64,000 bases of DNA, taken from assembly GCF_009905535.1 (NCBI RefSeq), contig NZ_JAAALA010000013.1:1-64000 (forward strand). The letters are read 5' to 3'. The notes beneath the pieces are model-generated. The model was not told where the DNA came from. It saw only the letters and a program-made list of their open reading frames with translations, and searched no databases. Both the position numbers and the translations under genes were made by a program. Within the stretch, counting starts at the first letter, position 1, and every line of letters starts with the position of its first letter. Shown piece by piece: positions 52,105 to 59,825 of the stretch. The stretch is from Caulobacter sp. SLTY. Lineage in GTDB: Bacteria; Pseudomonadota; Alphaproteobacteria; Caulobacterales; Caulobacteraceae.

Positions 52105-52149
52105 CTACAAACGTAGACGTATGAGCTTACGTTTGTAGTCATCTGTCAA
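52105..52149 (-). promoter_or_regulatory. Promoter with paired BlaI-type operators
   Basis: On the minus strand, -35 TTGACA (52149-52144) is followed 17 bases later by a GCTCATAC -10 candidate (52126-52119). Two inverted 11-mers, CTACAAACGTA (52105-52115) and TACGTTTGTAG (52128-52138), bracket the -10, one lying in the spacer and one after the -10. Each half contains TAC(N4)GTA, like BlaI/MecI boxes. This layout suits repression by the BlaI protein encoded in the operon. Confidence 0.75.
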
Positions 52150-52218
52150 GCGTAATTTCTGCGGTTTGGCGGAGGTCGGTTGTTGACCCGCGGGAGCCTC
52201 GCCCTTCTCATCGGCGCG

Positions 52219-53382
52219 ATGTCTTCCACGACCCTCGATCCGAGACTTCTGACCCAGGCCGGAGCCCAGGCGCTGAGCCGTGGCGACTTTTCGGGCGCGC
52301 GCGACCTGTTCGAGAAGATCGTCGCGGCGGGGCGGGCGGACGGCCCGGTCTGGCTGGGGCTGGCGTTTGCCAGGCGCGGGCTCGGCGACCATGCGGGCAA
52401 GCTGGAGGCGCTCGAGCGATTGCTGGCGCTGGAGCCAAGGCACCTGCGCGGCCTGATCATGAAGGCCGACCATTTCGCCGAGGCGGGAGACGGCCGCGCG
52501 GCCTCGGCCTTCTACCGGGCGGCGCTGCGGGCCGCGCCGCCGGCCGAGCGGTTGCCCCCGGAACTGCTGGCCGAGCTGCGGCGGGCGCAGGCGGCCAGCG
52601 ACCGCTATGCCGCCGAGTACGAGGCCCAGCTGCTTGGCGCGATCCCTGCCGGGCCAGGCGCCGAGCGGTTCGCGGAGTCCATCGACCTGATGCTGGGCCG
52701 CAAGCAGATCTTCCTGCAGGAGCCGCGCCACTACTATTTCCCCGGCTTGCCGCAGATCCAGTTCTACGCCCGCGAGCCCTTTCCCTGGCTGGATGGTCTG
52801 GAAGCGGCCACGGCCGACATCCGCGAGGAACTGGGTGGCCTGCTGGCGGTCGGCGGGGCCTTCGCTCCCTATGTGAAGACTCAGTCCGACCGCCCGTTCG
52901 ACGACGGCCACGGCATGCGGGACAACCCCGACTGGAGCGCCCTCTACCTTTGGAAGGATGGGGCGCCGGTCGAGGAAGCTGTCGCCCGTTGTCCCAAGAC
53001 CATGGCGGCGCTAGCCGACCTGCCGCTATGCCGGATCGAGGGGCGGACGCCGTCGATCCTGTTCTCTCGGCTGGCGGCGGGGGCCAAGATCCCGCCGCAC
53101 AACGGCTTCATCAACACCCGGCTGATCGGGCATCTACCCTTGATCGTGCCTGGCGGCTGCGGCTTTAGGGTCGGCAACGATGTGCGTGAATGGCGCGAGG
53201 GCCAAGCTTGGCTGTTCGACGACACTATCCAGCACGAGGCCTGGAACAACAGCGACGAGGAACGGATCATCCTGATCTTCGACATCTGGCGGCCGGAGCT
53301 GAGCCAGGCTGAGCGGGCCATGGTCCAGGGCCTGTTCGCCGCCGTGGACGCCTATGGCGGCGGCCAGGCCTGGGGGGTCTGA
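52219..53382 (+). CDS. Aspartyl/asparaginyl beta-hydroxylase domain protein with N-terminal TPR
   Basis: This protein of about 387 residues has TPR-like helices (LLTQAGAQALSRGDFSGARDLFEKIV, EALERLLALEPRHLRGLIMKADHFAEAGD) and a C-terminal Asp/Asn beta-hydroxylase domain: KIPPHNGFINTRLIGHLPLIVP, FDDTIQHEAWNNSDEERIILIFDIWRPEL. The two histidines would bind Fe(II), and the Arg would bind 2-oxoglutarate. The target is unknown. The ATG 52219 is used; TTG at 52180/52183 with GGAGG upstream is a real alternative. Two further genes follow at once on the same strand. Confidence 0.85.
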   Translation: MSSTTLDPRLLTQAGAQALSRGDFSGARDLFEKIVAAGRADGPVWLGLAFARRGLGDHAGKLEALERLLALEPRHLRGLIMKADHFAEAGDGRAASAFYRAALRAAPPAERLPPELLAELRRAQAASDRYAAEYEAQLLGAIPAGPGAERFAESIDLMLGRKQIFLQEPRHYYFPGLPQIQFYAREPFPWLDGLEAATADIREELGGLLAVGGAFAPYVKTQSDRPFDDGHGMRDNPDWSALYLWKDGAPVEEAVARCPKTMAALADLPLCRIEGRTPSILFSRLAAGAKIPPHNGFINTRLIGHLPLIVPGGCGFRVGNDVREWREGQAWLFDDTIQHEAWNNSDEERIILIFDIWRPELSQAERAMVQGLFAAVDAYGGGQAWGV

Positions 53383-53386
53383 TCCG

Positions 53387-53881
53387 ATGACCGCCTTCCT
53401 ATTGCTGCTTGTCCTGGGCGTGCTGGTCGCGCTGTCGACCGCCGCCGTCCGGCGGGACCGCCGCACCAAGGCGGCCGAAGCCTTTGCCGCCGACCTGCGT
53501 GAGCGACGTCGACTCGAAGCGATGTATGTCTCCAAGCTGGACCGCAGTTTTGTCGCCTTCCGATTCAGCGACCATACCCTGGTGCTGGGCGACGGCTCGG
53601 AAGAGCGGGAGTATCCGTTCGCAGCCATCATCGGGGCTGCCGTTGAAGTTACCCGGACTCCGGCCAAGTCCGGCCGGCACGAGGATGGCTGGATCAAGCA
53701 GCTGGCGGTGCGTGTGAGGGTCAACGACCCTGATCGTCTCTCCTGGGCCTACAGCATCCTGGCCTGGCCGCGTGGCAAGGGTCTCCCGGCGGACGCGCCA
53801 ACCGCGCTGGCCATGATGGACCAGGCCCAGCGGATCGTGGCCCAGGTCGAGGACGCAAAACGGGTCGGGCTGGCGCCATGA
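53387..53881 (+). CDS. Membrane-anchored protein of unknown function
   Basis: This 164-residue protein starts MTAFLLLLVLGVLVALSTAAVRRDRR, a single N-terminal membrane helix, then a soluble domain of about 135 residues with YVSKLDRSFVAFRFSDHTLVLGDGSEEREYPF and LAVRVRVNDPDRLSWAYSILAWP, likely beta-rich, ending in a helix (ALAMMDQAQRIVAQVEDAK). It begins five bases after the hydroxylase stop, and its stop overlaps the next gene by four bases. I do not recognise the family. Confidence 0.75.
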   Translation: MTAFLLLLVLGVLVALSTAAVRRDRRTKAAEAFAADLRERRRLEAMYVSKLDRSFVAFRFSDHTLVLGDGSEEREYPFAAIIGAAVEVTRTPAKSGRHEDGWIKQLAVRVRVNDPDRLSWAYSILAWPRGKGLPADAPTALAMMDQAQRIVAQVEDAKRVGLAP

Positions 53882-55188
53882 CCGACGAAGACCTGCTCGC
53901 CCAGATCCAGGCTCGCACCTTCGCCTCGATGATCGCCGCCACCGACCGGGGCTCGGGCCTGACCGCCGACCGCTGGCCGACGCCCTCGGCCTGTTCGATC
54001 GCCGCCGTGGGATTCGCGATGACCTGCTGGACGGTGGGAGTGTCGCATGGCTGGATGACACGCGCCCACGGCGCCGACCTGACCGTCCGCGCCCTTCGCA
54101 CCCTGCATGACGCGCCGCAGGGGGATGGGCCTGACGGTGTGTCGGGGACCCGGGGCTGGTTCTACCACTTCCTCAACATGCGAACGGGCTTGCGGGCGGG
54201 GACCTGCGAGCTGTCGACCATCGACACCGCCCTGCTGCTGGCCGGCGCCCTCTGCGCCGCCCGGTTCTTCGACGGCGAGGATGCGGTCGAGGCCGAGATT
54301 CGCACCCTGACCGCCGCCCTGATGGCCCGGGTCGACTGGGCCTGGTTCCTGCGCCCCTCCGGCCGCTTTGCTCTCGGCTGGGCGCCAGAGAGCGGGTTCA
54401 TCCCCTACGAGTGGGTCGGCTACAACGAGGCCATGATCCTCTACATCCTGGCGCTGGGAGCGGAGGGATCGCCGGTCCCGGAGAGCGCTTGGACGGCTTG
54501 GTGCGAGGGCTATGGCCGCAGCTGGCGCGGCGACCACCTCAGCTTCGGCCCCATGTTCGGCCACCAGTACAGTCACCTTTGGGTCGATTTCCGGGGCGTG
54601 CAGGACGCCTTCATGCGCCAGCGGGGCCTCGACTATTTCGAGAACAGCCGCCGGGCTGTGGCGGCGCAACAGACCTACGCCCGCGAAAACCCCGGCCGCT
54701 GGAACGGCTATGGCGACGATCTCTGGGGCCTGACGGCGTGCGACGGGCCGGGGGATTTCCGGCGGCTGCGTGGGTTCTCGATCAAGGCCTTCCGGGCCTA
54801 TTCGGCGCGCGGCGCCTGGGATTTCGACGACGGCACCCTGGCCCCGACAGCGGTGGCCGCCTCCACGCCCTTCGCGCCCCAGGCCTGCGCCGCCGCCCTG
54901 CGGCGGATGATCGAGGATCACGGGCCGGCTATCTACGGTCCGCACGGCTTCCAGGACGCCTTCAATCCCTCCGTGGACCGCGCTCCGACCGACCATGGCG
55001 AGGTGCGGCCCCTGACCGGCTGGGTCGGCCGCGACATGCTGGGCATCGACCAGGGGCCGATCGTGGCGATGATCGAGAACCACCGCAGCGCCCTGATCTG
55101 GCGTCTGATGCGCCAGGAGCCGGTCATCCGCCGCGGCTTGGAGCGGGCCGGTTTCGGAGGCGGCTGGCTGAGCGACGTCAGTCCGTAG
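53878..55188 (+). CDS. GH144-type glucoamylase-like domain protein, possible beta-1,2-glucanase
   Basis: This 436-residue protein matches the glucoamylase-like/GH144 family: GWFYHFLNMRTGLRAGTCELSTIDTALLLAGAL, WAPESGFIPYEWVGYNEAMILYILALG, and DLWGLTACDGP, a typical alpha/alpha-barrel. The acidic residues in CELSTID are conserved. GH144 enzymes cut beta-1,2-glucans, such as osmoregulated periplasmic glucans. No signal peptide is seen, so it may act in the cytoplasm. It overlaps the upstream membrane-protein gene by four bases. Substrate is inferred from the family. Confidence 0.87.
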   Translation: MTDEDLLAQIQARTFASMIAATDRGSGLTADRWPTPSACSIAAVGFAMTCWTVGVSHGWMTRAHGADLTVRALRTLHDAPQGDGPDGVSGTRGWFYHFLNMRTGLRAGTCELSTIDTALLLAGALCAARFFDGEDAVEAEIRTLTAALMARVDWAWFLRPSGRFALGWAPESGFIPYEWVGYNEAMILYILALGAEGSPVPESAWTAWCEGYGRSWRGDHLSFGPMFGHQYSHLWVDFRGVQDAFMRQRGLDYFENSRRAVAAQQTYARENPGRWNGYGDDLWGLTACDGPGDFRRLRGFSIKAFRAYSARGAWDFDDGTLAPTAVAASTPFAPQACAAALRRMIEDHGPAIYGPHGFQDAFNPSVDRAPTDHGEVRPLTGWVGRDMLGIDQGPIVAMIENHRSALIWRLMRQEPVIRRGLERAGFGGGWLSDVSP

Positions 55189-55483
55189 GCCGGCGGGCCA
55201 GCACCCGGCGCTGAGACGGCTTCAGGCTGCGCAGGCAGGCGCTGGACGGTAGCCAGGCGCGCACCTCGGTCAGGCTGGCGCCTTCGAGTCCCCGATCCCG
55301 TCGGGAAGCGCTGGCGAACTGCTGCTCCGCAGCCTCGCGGTTACGAAAAGCGCGGACTTCGACCACTGAGCGGTTCTGTTCGACAAGCACGCGCGAGAGG
55401 CCGAGCCAGTGCCGGCGCTCCTGATGGTTCGTCACTGGCGTCGCGCTTCCGGGATGGCGCACGACGCAGTACCAATGCAGCAA
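55178..55483 (-). CDS. Small hypothetical protein
   Basis: This possible 101-residue protein starts with TTG at 55483 after GGGGGACAGG, or with an earlier TTG at 55549 that gives 123 residues. It contains LHWYCVVRHPGS, HWLGLSRVLVEQNRSVVEVRAFRN and a final RSLKPSQRRVLARRPTD, and the codons have high GC in third position. Its last 11 bases overlap the convergent GH144 gene. I do not recognise it; the reading frame may be only a shadow, so confidence is low. If false, 55189-55576 is about 390 bp of unexplained DNA that holds a perfect 12-bp palindrome (55553-55564). Confidence 0.4.
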   Translation of the reverse strand: MLHWYCVVRHPGSATPVTNHQERRHWLGLSRVLVEQNRSVVEVRAFRNREAAEQQFASASRRDRGLEGASLTEVRAWLPSSACLRSLKPSQRRVLARRPTD

Positions 55484-55576
55484 GGCCTGTCCCCCAAGAG
55501 AAGCCTGGAGGCACTCTACGCCGGGCCGTGTCTTGGGAGAACGGCGCAATCCGTCGCATGCGACAAATTCGCAATC

Positions 55577-56269
55577 TCAGCCTGGCGGTCCCCGAACCGG
55601 CAGGATCTCGGTCGGCCCGCCCGGCGTATTCGCGTCAAAGACGCCAACGGCAAGCACGCCCGTCCACCAGGCGCCGGTGTCCAGGTTTGTCCGGTGGGCC
55701 AGCCGTTCGGGAACTTCGGGCTGCTCCTTGCGGCCGTGCCGCGGCGTATGCCCATGAACCACATGCGCCGGCAGGGCGGAGGCCGGCGCCCAGAGGAACC
55801 GCTCGCGAATCCATAGGCAGGTATCCTCGTCCTGCTCGGCCAGTTCCAGGCGCGGCATCAGCCCCGCATGGACGTAGATGCGATGGGCGTCACGGGCGAC
55901 GACCGGCAGGTCCTGCATCCAGATCAGGTGCTCGCGCGGAATCTCCCCGCCGTAGGAAGCCAGGGTGGCCTCGCCGCCGTTGCCCAGCCAGAACGCGCGT
56001 TCCTCGCCGAACCCGTCCAGCAACATCGCTTCATGATTACCCTTCAGGCAGACGAGGCCGCCCTGCCGGTCCCACCGCATCAGGAACTCGATAACGCCCC
56101 GGCTGTCCGGCCCGCGATCCACATAGTCGCCCAGGCAGACGACGGTATGGGACCGCCCGCCGGCATGGGCTTCGATCATGTCGGCTGCCTGCTCCAGCAG
56201 GTCCAGCCGGCCGTGGATGTCGCCGATGGCATAGACGATGTCGGTGTCGGGAAGCTGGATCGGGCGCAT
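55577..56269 (-). CDS. PPP-family metallophosphatase
   Basis: This protein of about 230 residues has the phosphoprotein-phosphatase motifs AIGDIHGRLDLL, VVCLGDYVDRGPDS and CLKGNHEAMLLDGF, plus HVVHGHTPRHG, which supply the di-metal ligands. Similar bacterial enzymes include serine/threonine phosphatases and Ap4A hydrolase-like enzymes; the substrate is open. The ATG at 56269 precedes the conserved strand; a GTG at 56326 would add 19 residues close to the tRNA gene. It follows the tRNA-Val on the same strand. Confidence 0.9.
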   Translation of the reverse strand: MRPIQLPDTDIVYAIGDIHGRLDLLEQAADMIEAHAGGRSHTVVCLGDYVDRGPDSRGVIEFLMRWDRQGGLVCLKGNHEAMLLDGFGEERAFWLGNGGEATLASYGGEIPREHLIWMQDLPVVARDAHRIYVHAGLMPRLELAEQDEDTCLWIRERFLWAPASALPAHVVHGHTPRHGRKEQPEVPERLAHRTNLDTGAWWTGVLAVGVFDANTPGGPTEILPVRGPPG

Positions 56270-56339
56270 GGTCGATGCAGTCAGTATTGGCTCGCGCAAA
56301 GGCGCCGCCAATGTGTCGACCGTCACGATGCAGGGAAGA

Positions 56340-56414
56340 TGGTGGATGTGACAGGGATTGAACCTGTGACCCCCTCGGTGTGAACGAGGTGCTCTCCCGC
56401 TGAGCTACACATCC
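56340..56414 (-). tRNA. tRNA-Val (CAC anticodon)
   Basis: The minus strand folds as a 75-nt cloverleaf: acceptor GGATGTG/CACATCC, D-arm GCTC...GAGC, anticodon stem CCTCG/CGAGG with loop TTCACAC (anticodon CAC), variable loop GGGTC, T-arm ACAGG-TTCAATC-CCTGT, discriminator A and an encoded CCA. No integrase or duplicated tRNA 3' end is seen next to it. Confidence 0.95.
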
Positions 56415-56431
56415 ATCTCAGGAGGCGGGGT

Positions 56432-57142
56432 CTATAGCGACCCGGTTGGGCGGGGGCAAGAGGCGAGGCGATCCACCGTGGCGACCAATTCATCGAAGTG
56501 GCTGATCACCGCGTCGGCGCCCAGGTCCGCGACACCGTCGGGGGCGTAGCCGAAGTCCACGGCGATCACCGGGATGCCCGCCGCCTGGGCGGCCAGGGTG
56601 TCGTAGGCGGTGTCGCCCAGGTGGATGGCGCGGGCCGGGTCACCGCCGGCGCGCGCGATGGTGGTCAGCAGGTGGCGCGGGTCGGGCTTGGGGGCGGGGG
56701 CCTGGTCGGGGCCGATGACCACGGCGAAACGGCGGGTCATGTCGAGGGCGTCGAGCAGGGCCAGGGACAGGTTGGTCAGCTTGTTGGTGCAGACCGCCAG
56801 GGTGGCGCCGCGGGCCGTCAGGGCATCGAGGGCGCCGAGGCAGCCATCGAAGGGGCGGGTCTCATGGGCGATGCGGCCCAGGTATATGGCGATGAACCGC
56901 TGCAGCAGATTGTCGAGCTCGCCCGGGTCGAGGAGCGCGCCGGCGCGTTCGAAGCCGCGCTCGATCAGCCAGCGGGCGCCGCGACCAACATAGAGCCGCA
57001 CCTCGCTGTAGGGCACGAGCGCCAGGCCCTCTTCGTCCAGCAGGGTATTGAGGGCGCCGACCAGGTCCGGGGCGCTGTCGACGAGGGCGCCGTCCAGGTC
57101 GAACACCAGGGTCCAGCCGGTCAGATCAATGGGGTTATGCAT
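56432..57142 (-). CDS. gph: Phosphoglycolate phosphatase (HAD family)
   Basis: This 236-residue HAD phosphatase has the nucleophile motif LVFDLDGALVDSAPDL (D15, D17; Ala replaces the usual Thr after Gly), motif II LAVCTNK, motif III KPDPRHLL and motif IV HLGDTAYDTLAAQAAG. It should dephosphorylate 2-phosphoglycolate, formed in DNA repair. The usual alpha-helical cap is present. It lies beside the tRNA, and is divergent from glmU with about 56 bp between them. Other HAD sugar phosphatases share these motifs. Confidence 0.88.
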   Translation of the reverse strand: MHNPIDLTGWTLVFDLDGALVDSAPDLVGALNTLLDEEGLALVPYSEVRLYVGRGARWLIERGFERAGALLDPGELDNLLQRFIAIYLGRIAHETRPFDGCLGALDALTARGATLAVCTNKLTNLSLALLDALDMTRRFAVVIGPDQAPAPKPDPRHLLTTIARAGGDPARAIHLGDTAYDTLAAQAAGIPVIAVDFGYAPDGVADLGADAVISHFDELVATVDRLASCPRPTGSL

Positions 57143-57198
57143 CGGGCCGGGCTTTCGGCTAAACGGCAGGGGAATGCAATGAGTGTCGGGACGAGTCG

Positions 57199-58536
57199 AT
57201 GAGCAAGCGAGCCGCCGTGATCATGGCCGCCGGCCAGGGGACGCGGATGAAGTCGCCGCTGCCCAAGGTGCTGCACCGGGTCGGCGGCCGAACCATGCTC
57301 GACCGCGCGATCGATGCGGCGCAGGGCGCGGGCTGCGAGCGAGTGGTGGTGGTCTGCGGGACCCACAGCCCCTCGGTGATCGAGCATGTGAAGGCGCGGC
57401 TGGGCGAGGCTGCCGTGGCCATCCAGGACCCGCCGATGGGCACCGCCCACGCCGTGCTCTGCGCCAGGGAGGCGCTCGCGGGCTTCGAGGGCGAGGTGCT
57501 GGTCACCAACGCCGACTGCCCGCTGCTGACCGCCGCCGACCTTGAGCCCCTGTTCGGCAAGGGCGAGCTGACCATGCTGGCCTTCGAGCCGACCGACGCC
57601 GCCCTGTACGGCCGGATGATCCAGGACGCCGACGGCCGCCTGCTGCGAATCGTCGAGGCGCGGGACGCGAGCCCAGACGAACTGGCGGTCGGCGTCTGCT
57701 ACAGCGGCATGCTTGTCGGGCGTGCCGGCCCTCTGTTCGACTGGCTGGCCCGCGTCGACAACAACAACGTCAAGTCTGAGTACTACATCACCAGCATTGT
57801 GGGGCTGGCGAACGCCGACGGCGTGCCGGTCGCGGTCGCCCTGGCCTCCGAGACCGCCGTCATGGGCGCCGACGACCAGGCCGGCGTCGCCCGCGCCGAG
57901 GCCCTGTGGCAGCAAAGCCGCCGCGCCGAGCTGCTGGCCCAGGGCGTCTCCATGGTCGCCCCGGAGACGGTGTGGCTGTCGTTCGACACCCAGATCGCCG
58001 GCGGCGCGGTGATCGAGCCCAACGTGGTCTTCGGTTCAAACGCCGTGATCGAATCCGGCGCGGTGATCCGCGCCTTTAGCCATGTGGAGGGCGCCGTGGT
58101 CCGCGCCGGGGCCATTGTCGGGCCCTACGCCCGCCTGCGCCCCGGCGCCGACATCGGCGAGGGCGCCCACATCGGCAACTTCGTCGAGGTCAAGAAGGTC
58201 AAGGTCGGCCCGGGCGCCAAGGCCAACCACCTGGCCTATCTCGGCGACGGCACGGTGGGGGCGAAGGCGAATATCGGCGCCGGCACGATTTTCTGCAACT
58301 ACGACGGCTTCGACAAATTCGACACCCATGTGGGGGAGGGGGCCTTCGTCGGCTCCAACTCCTCGCTGGTGGCGCCGGTGAGTGTCGGCAAGGGGGCGAT
58401 GACCGGCTCCGGCTCGGTGATCACCCGCGACGTACCGGATGATGCGCTGGGGCTGACTCGGCCCGAACAGGTCAACAAGGAAAACTGGTCGGCGCGGTTC
58501 CGCGCAGCCAAACTGAAGGCAAAGGGTAAGTCATGA
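57199..58536 (+). CDS. glmU: Bifunctional GlmU: GlcN-1-P acetyltransferase/GlcNAc-1-P uridylyltransferase
   Basis: This 445-residue enzyme has an N-terminal pyrophosphorylase domain ([60 protein letters not shown]) and a C-terminal left-handed beta-helix acetyltransferase ([55 protein letters not shown]). It makes UDP-GlcNAc for peptidoglycan and lipid A. Length is usual. It overlaps the following secreted gene by four bases. Confidence 0.97.
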   Translation: MSKRAAVIMAAGQGTRMKSPLPKVLHRVGGRTMLDRAIDAAQGAGCERVVVVCGTHSPSVIEHVKARLGEAAVAIQDPPMGTAHAVLCAREALAGFEGEVLVTNADCPLLTAADLEPLFGKGELTMLAFEPTDAALYGRMIQDADGRLLRIVEARDASPDELAVGVCYSGMLVGRAGPLFDWLARVDNNNVKSEYYITSIVGLANADGVPVAVALASETAVMGADDQAGVARAEALWQQSRRAELLAQGVSMVAPETVWLSFDTQIAGGAVIEPNVVFGSNAVIESGAVIRAFSHVEGAVVRAGAIVGPYARLRPGADIGEGAHIGNFVEVKKVKVGPGAKANHLAYLGDGTVGAKANIGAGTIFCNYDGFDKFDTHVGEGAFVGSNSSLVAPVSVGKGAMTGSGSVITRDVPDDALGLTRPEQVNKENWSARFRAAKLKAKGKS

Positions 58537-59102
58537 CACGGTTTCTTCTGATCGTTGGGGCGCTGGGCGCCCTGTTCCTGCCGGTGGGCGCGGCGGCGGC
58601 GGCCGAGCCCGACTTCGTCAGCATCTTCCGGAAGGTCTGCATCGATACGGTCACCTCGGTCGACGCCCAGGCCGCGGCGGGTCGCCAGGCCGGCTTCAGC
58701 GACGTCCAGGCGCCAGCGCCCCAGGGCCTCGAAAAGGCGGTGTCGATGACCCGGGTCGTCGGTGACCAGCAATGGCTGCTGATCGCGGGCGCGATGACCA
58801 CGCCGGCGAACGACGAATTCCCGGTACAGGCCGGCCTGACCTGCCTGATCGGCGGAAACTCAGGGATCGACCACGCCGGCGTCGAGCGCTGGATAGGGTT
58901 CAAGCCCTACTCGGAGAAGGGCGGGGTGAAGATGTTTGCCTTCGAGGTCGTCGATGGCCGGCGAATTCCCCTCAACGCCGAGGACGGCAAGGCGGTGACC
59001 GCGGCGCTCGGCCGGCGCGGCTACTACCTGATCATGCTCGGTGGATCGCCAGGCCAGGAGCTGGTCGTCTCGGCCTTCAGCCGGTCTCCCGGAAAACCAT
59101 GA
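58533..59102 (+). CDS. Secreted protein of unknown function
   Basis: This 189-residue protein starts [26 protein letters not shown], a signal peptide cleaved near residue 24. The mature part has [32 protein letters not shown] and [13 protein letters not shown], with two cysteines and a mixed alpha/beta look. It overlaps glmU by four bases at its start and rpiA by four bases at its end, so it is part of a tight three-gene operon. Its function is not recognised; an envelope role would fit glmU. Confidence 0.8.
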   Translation: MTRFLLIVGALGALFLPVGAAAAAEPDFVSIFRKVCIDTVTSVDAQAAAGRQAGFSDVQAPAPQGLEKAVSMTRVVGDQQWLLIAGAMTTPANDEFPVQAGLTCLIGGNSGIDHAGVERWIGFKPYSEKGGVKMFAFEVVDGRRIPLNAEDGKAVTAALGRRGYYLIMLGGSPGQELVVSAFSRSPGKP

Positions 59103-59779
59103 CCGCCGACGCCCAGAAGCAGGCGGCCGGAGAGGCCGCCGCGGAGCTGGTCGAGGCCGGCATGGTGGTCGGCCTGGGCACCGGCTCGACCGCCGCCTGG
59201 TTCGTGAAGGCGCTGGCGGCGCGGGGGTTGGACATCCGGGGGGTGCCGACCTCTGACGCCACTGCCGACCTGGCGCGCGAGTTGGGCATCTCCATCGTCG
59301 GGCTGGACGACGTCAAGCGCGTCGACCTCACCGTCGATGGCGCGGACGAGATCGGACCCGGCCTGTCGCTGATCAAGGGCGGCGGCGCGGCCTTACTTCG
59401 CGAGAAGCTGGTCTGGGAGGCGTCGAGTCGCTGCGTAGTCATTGCCGACGCGGCCAAGCAGGTGAAGGCGCTGGGAAAGTTCCCTCTGCCTATCGAGGTG
59501 GTCCGCTTCGGTCATATCCACACCGGCCAGCGGCTGGCCGACATCGCCGCCGAGTTCGACCTGCCGCCGCCGCGGCTGCGCAAGTCGGATCGGGGGCTGG
59601 TGATCACCGACGGCGGCAACCTGATCTACGACATGGCTTCGGGTCGCATCGAACACCCGGCCGCGCTGGGCGAGGCGCTGAAGTCGGTTACGGGGGTGGT
59701 CGATCACGGCCTGTTCCTCGACCTCGCGGATGAGGCCCTGATCGGGACAGACGCGGGCGTGGTGCGCCTGCAGCCCTGA
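59099..59779 (+). CDS. rpiA: Ribose-5-phosphate isomerase A
   Basis: This 226-residue enzyme has the RpiA motifs MVVGLGTGSTAAWFVKAL, VDLTVDGADEIGPGLSLIKGGGAALLREKLVWE and ITDGGNLIYDM. The catalytic Glu is in the LREKLVWEAS region. It interconverts ribose-5-phosphate and ribulose-5-phosphate in the pentose phosphate pathway. It is coupled to the secreted gene by a four-base overlap and followed by gor. Confidence 0.96.
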   Translation: MTADAQKQAAGEAAAELVEAGMVVGLGTGSTAAWFVKALAARGLDIRGVPTSDATADLARELGISIVGLDDVKRVDLTVDGADEIGPGLSLIKGGGAALLREKLVWEASSRCVVIADAAKQVKALGKFPLPIEVVRFGHIHTGQRLADIAAEFDLPPPRLRKSDRGLVITDGGNLIYDMASGRIEHPAALGEALKSVTGVVDHGLFLDLADEALIGTDAGVVRLQP

Positions 59780-59825
59780 ATACCTAGATAGACGCCAAGC
59801 ATTCTTCCGGAGACCTGACGCCGCC

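Noticed and set aside
55553..55564. Perfect 12-bp palindrome GTCGCATGCGAC
   Set aside because: It is single, short, and not positioned against a clear promoter; it may be chance in GC-rich DNA.
56340..56414. tRNA-Val as an integration site for a mobile island
   Set aside because: No integrase, direct repeat of the tRNA 3' end or change in gene content is seen on either side.
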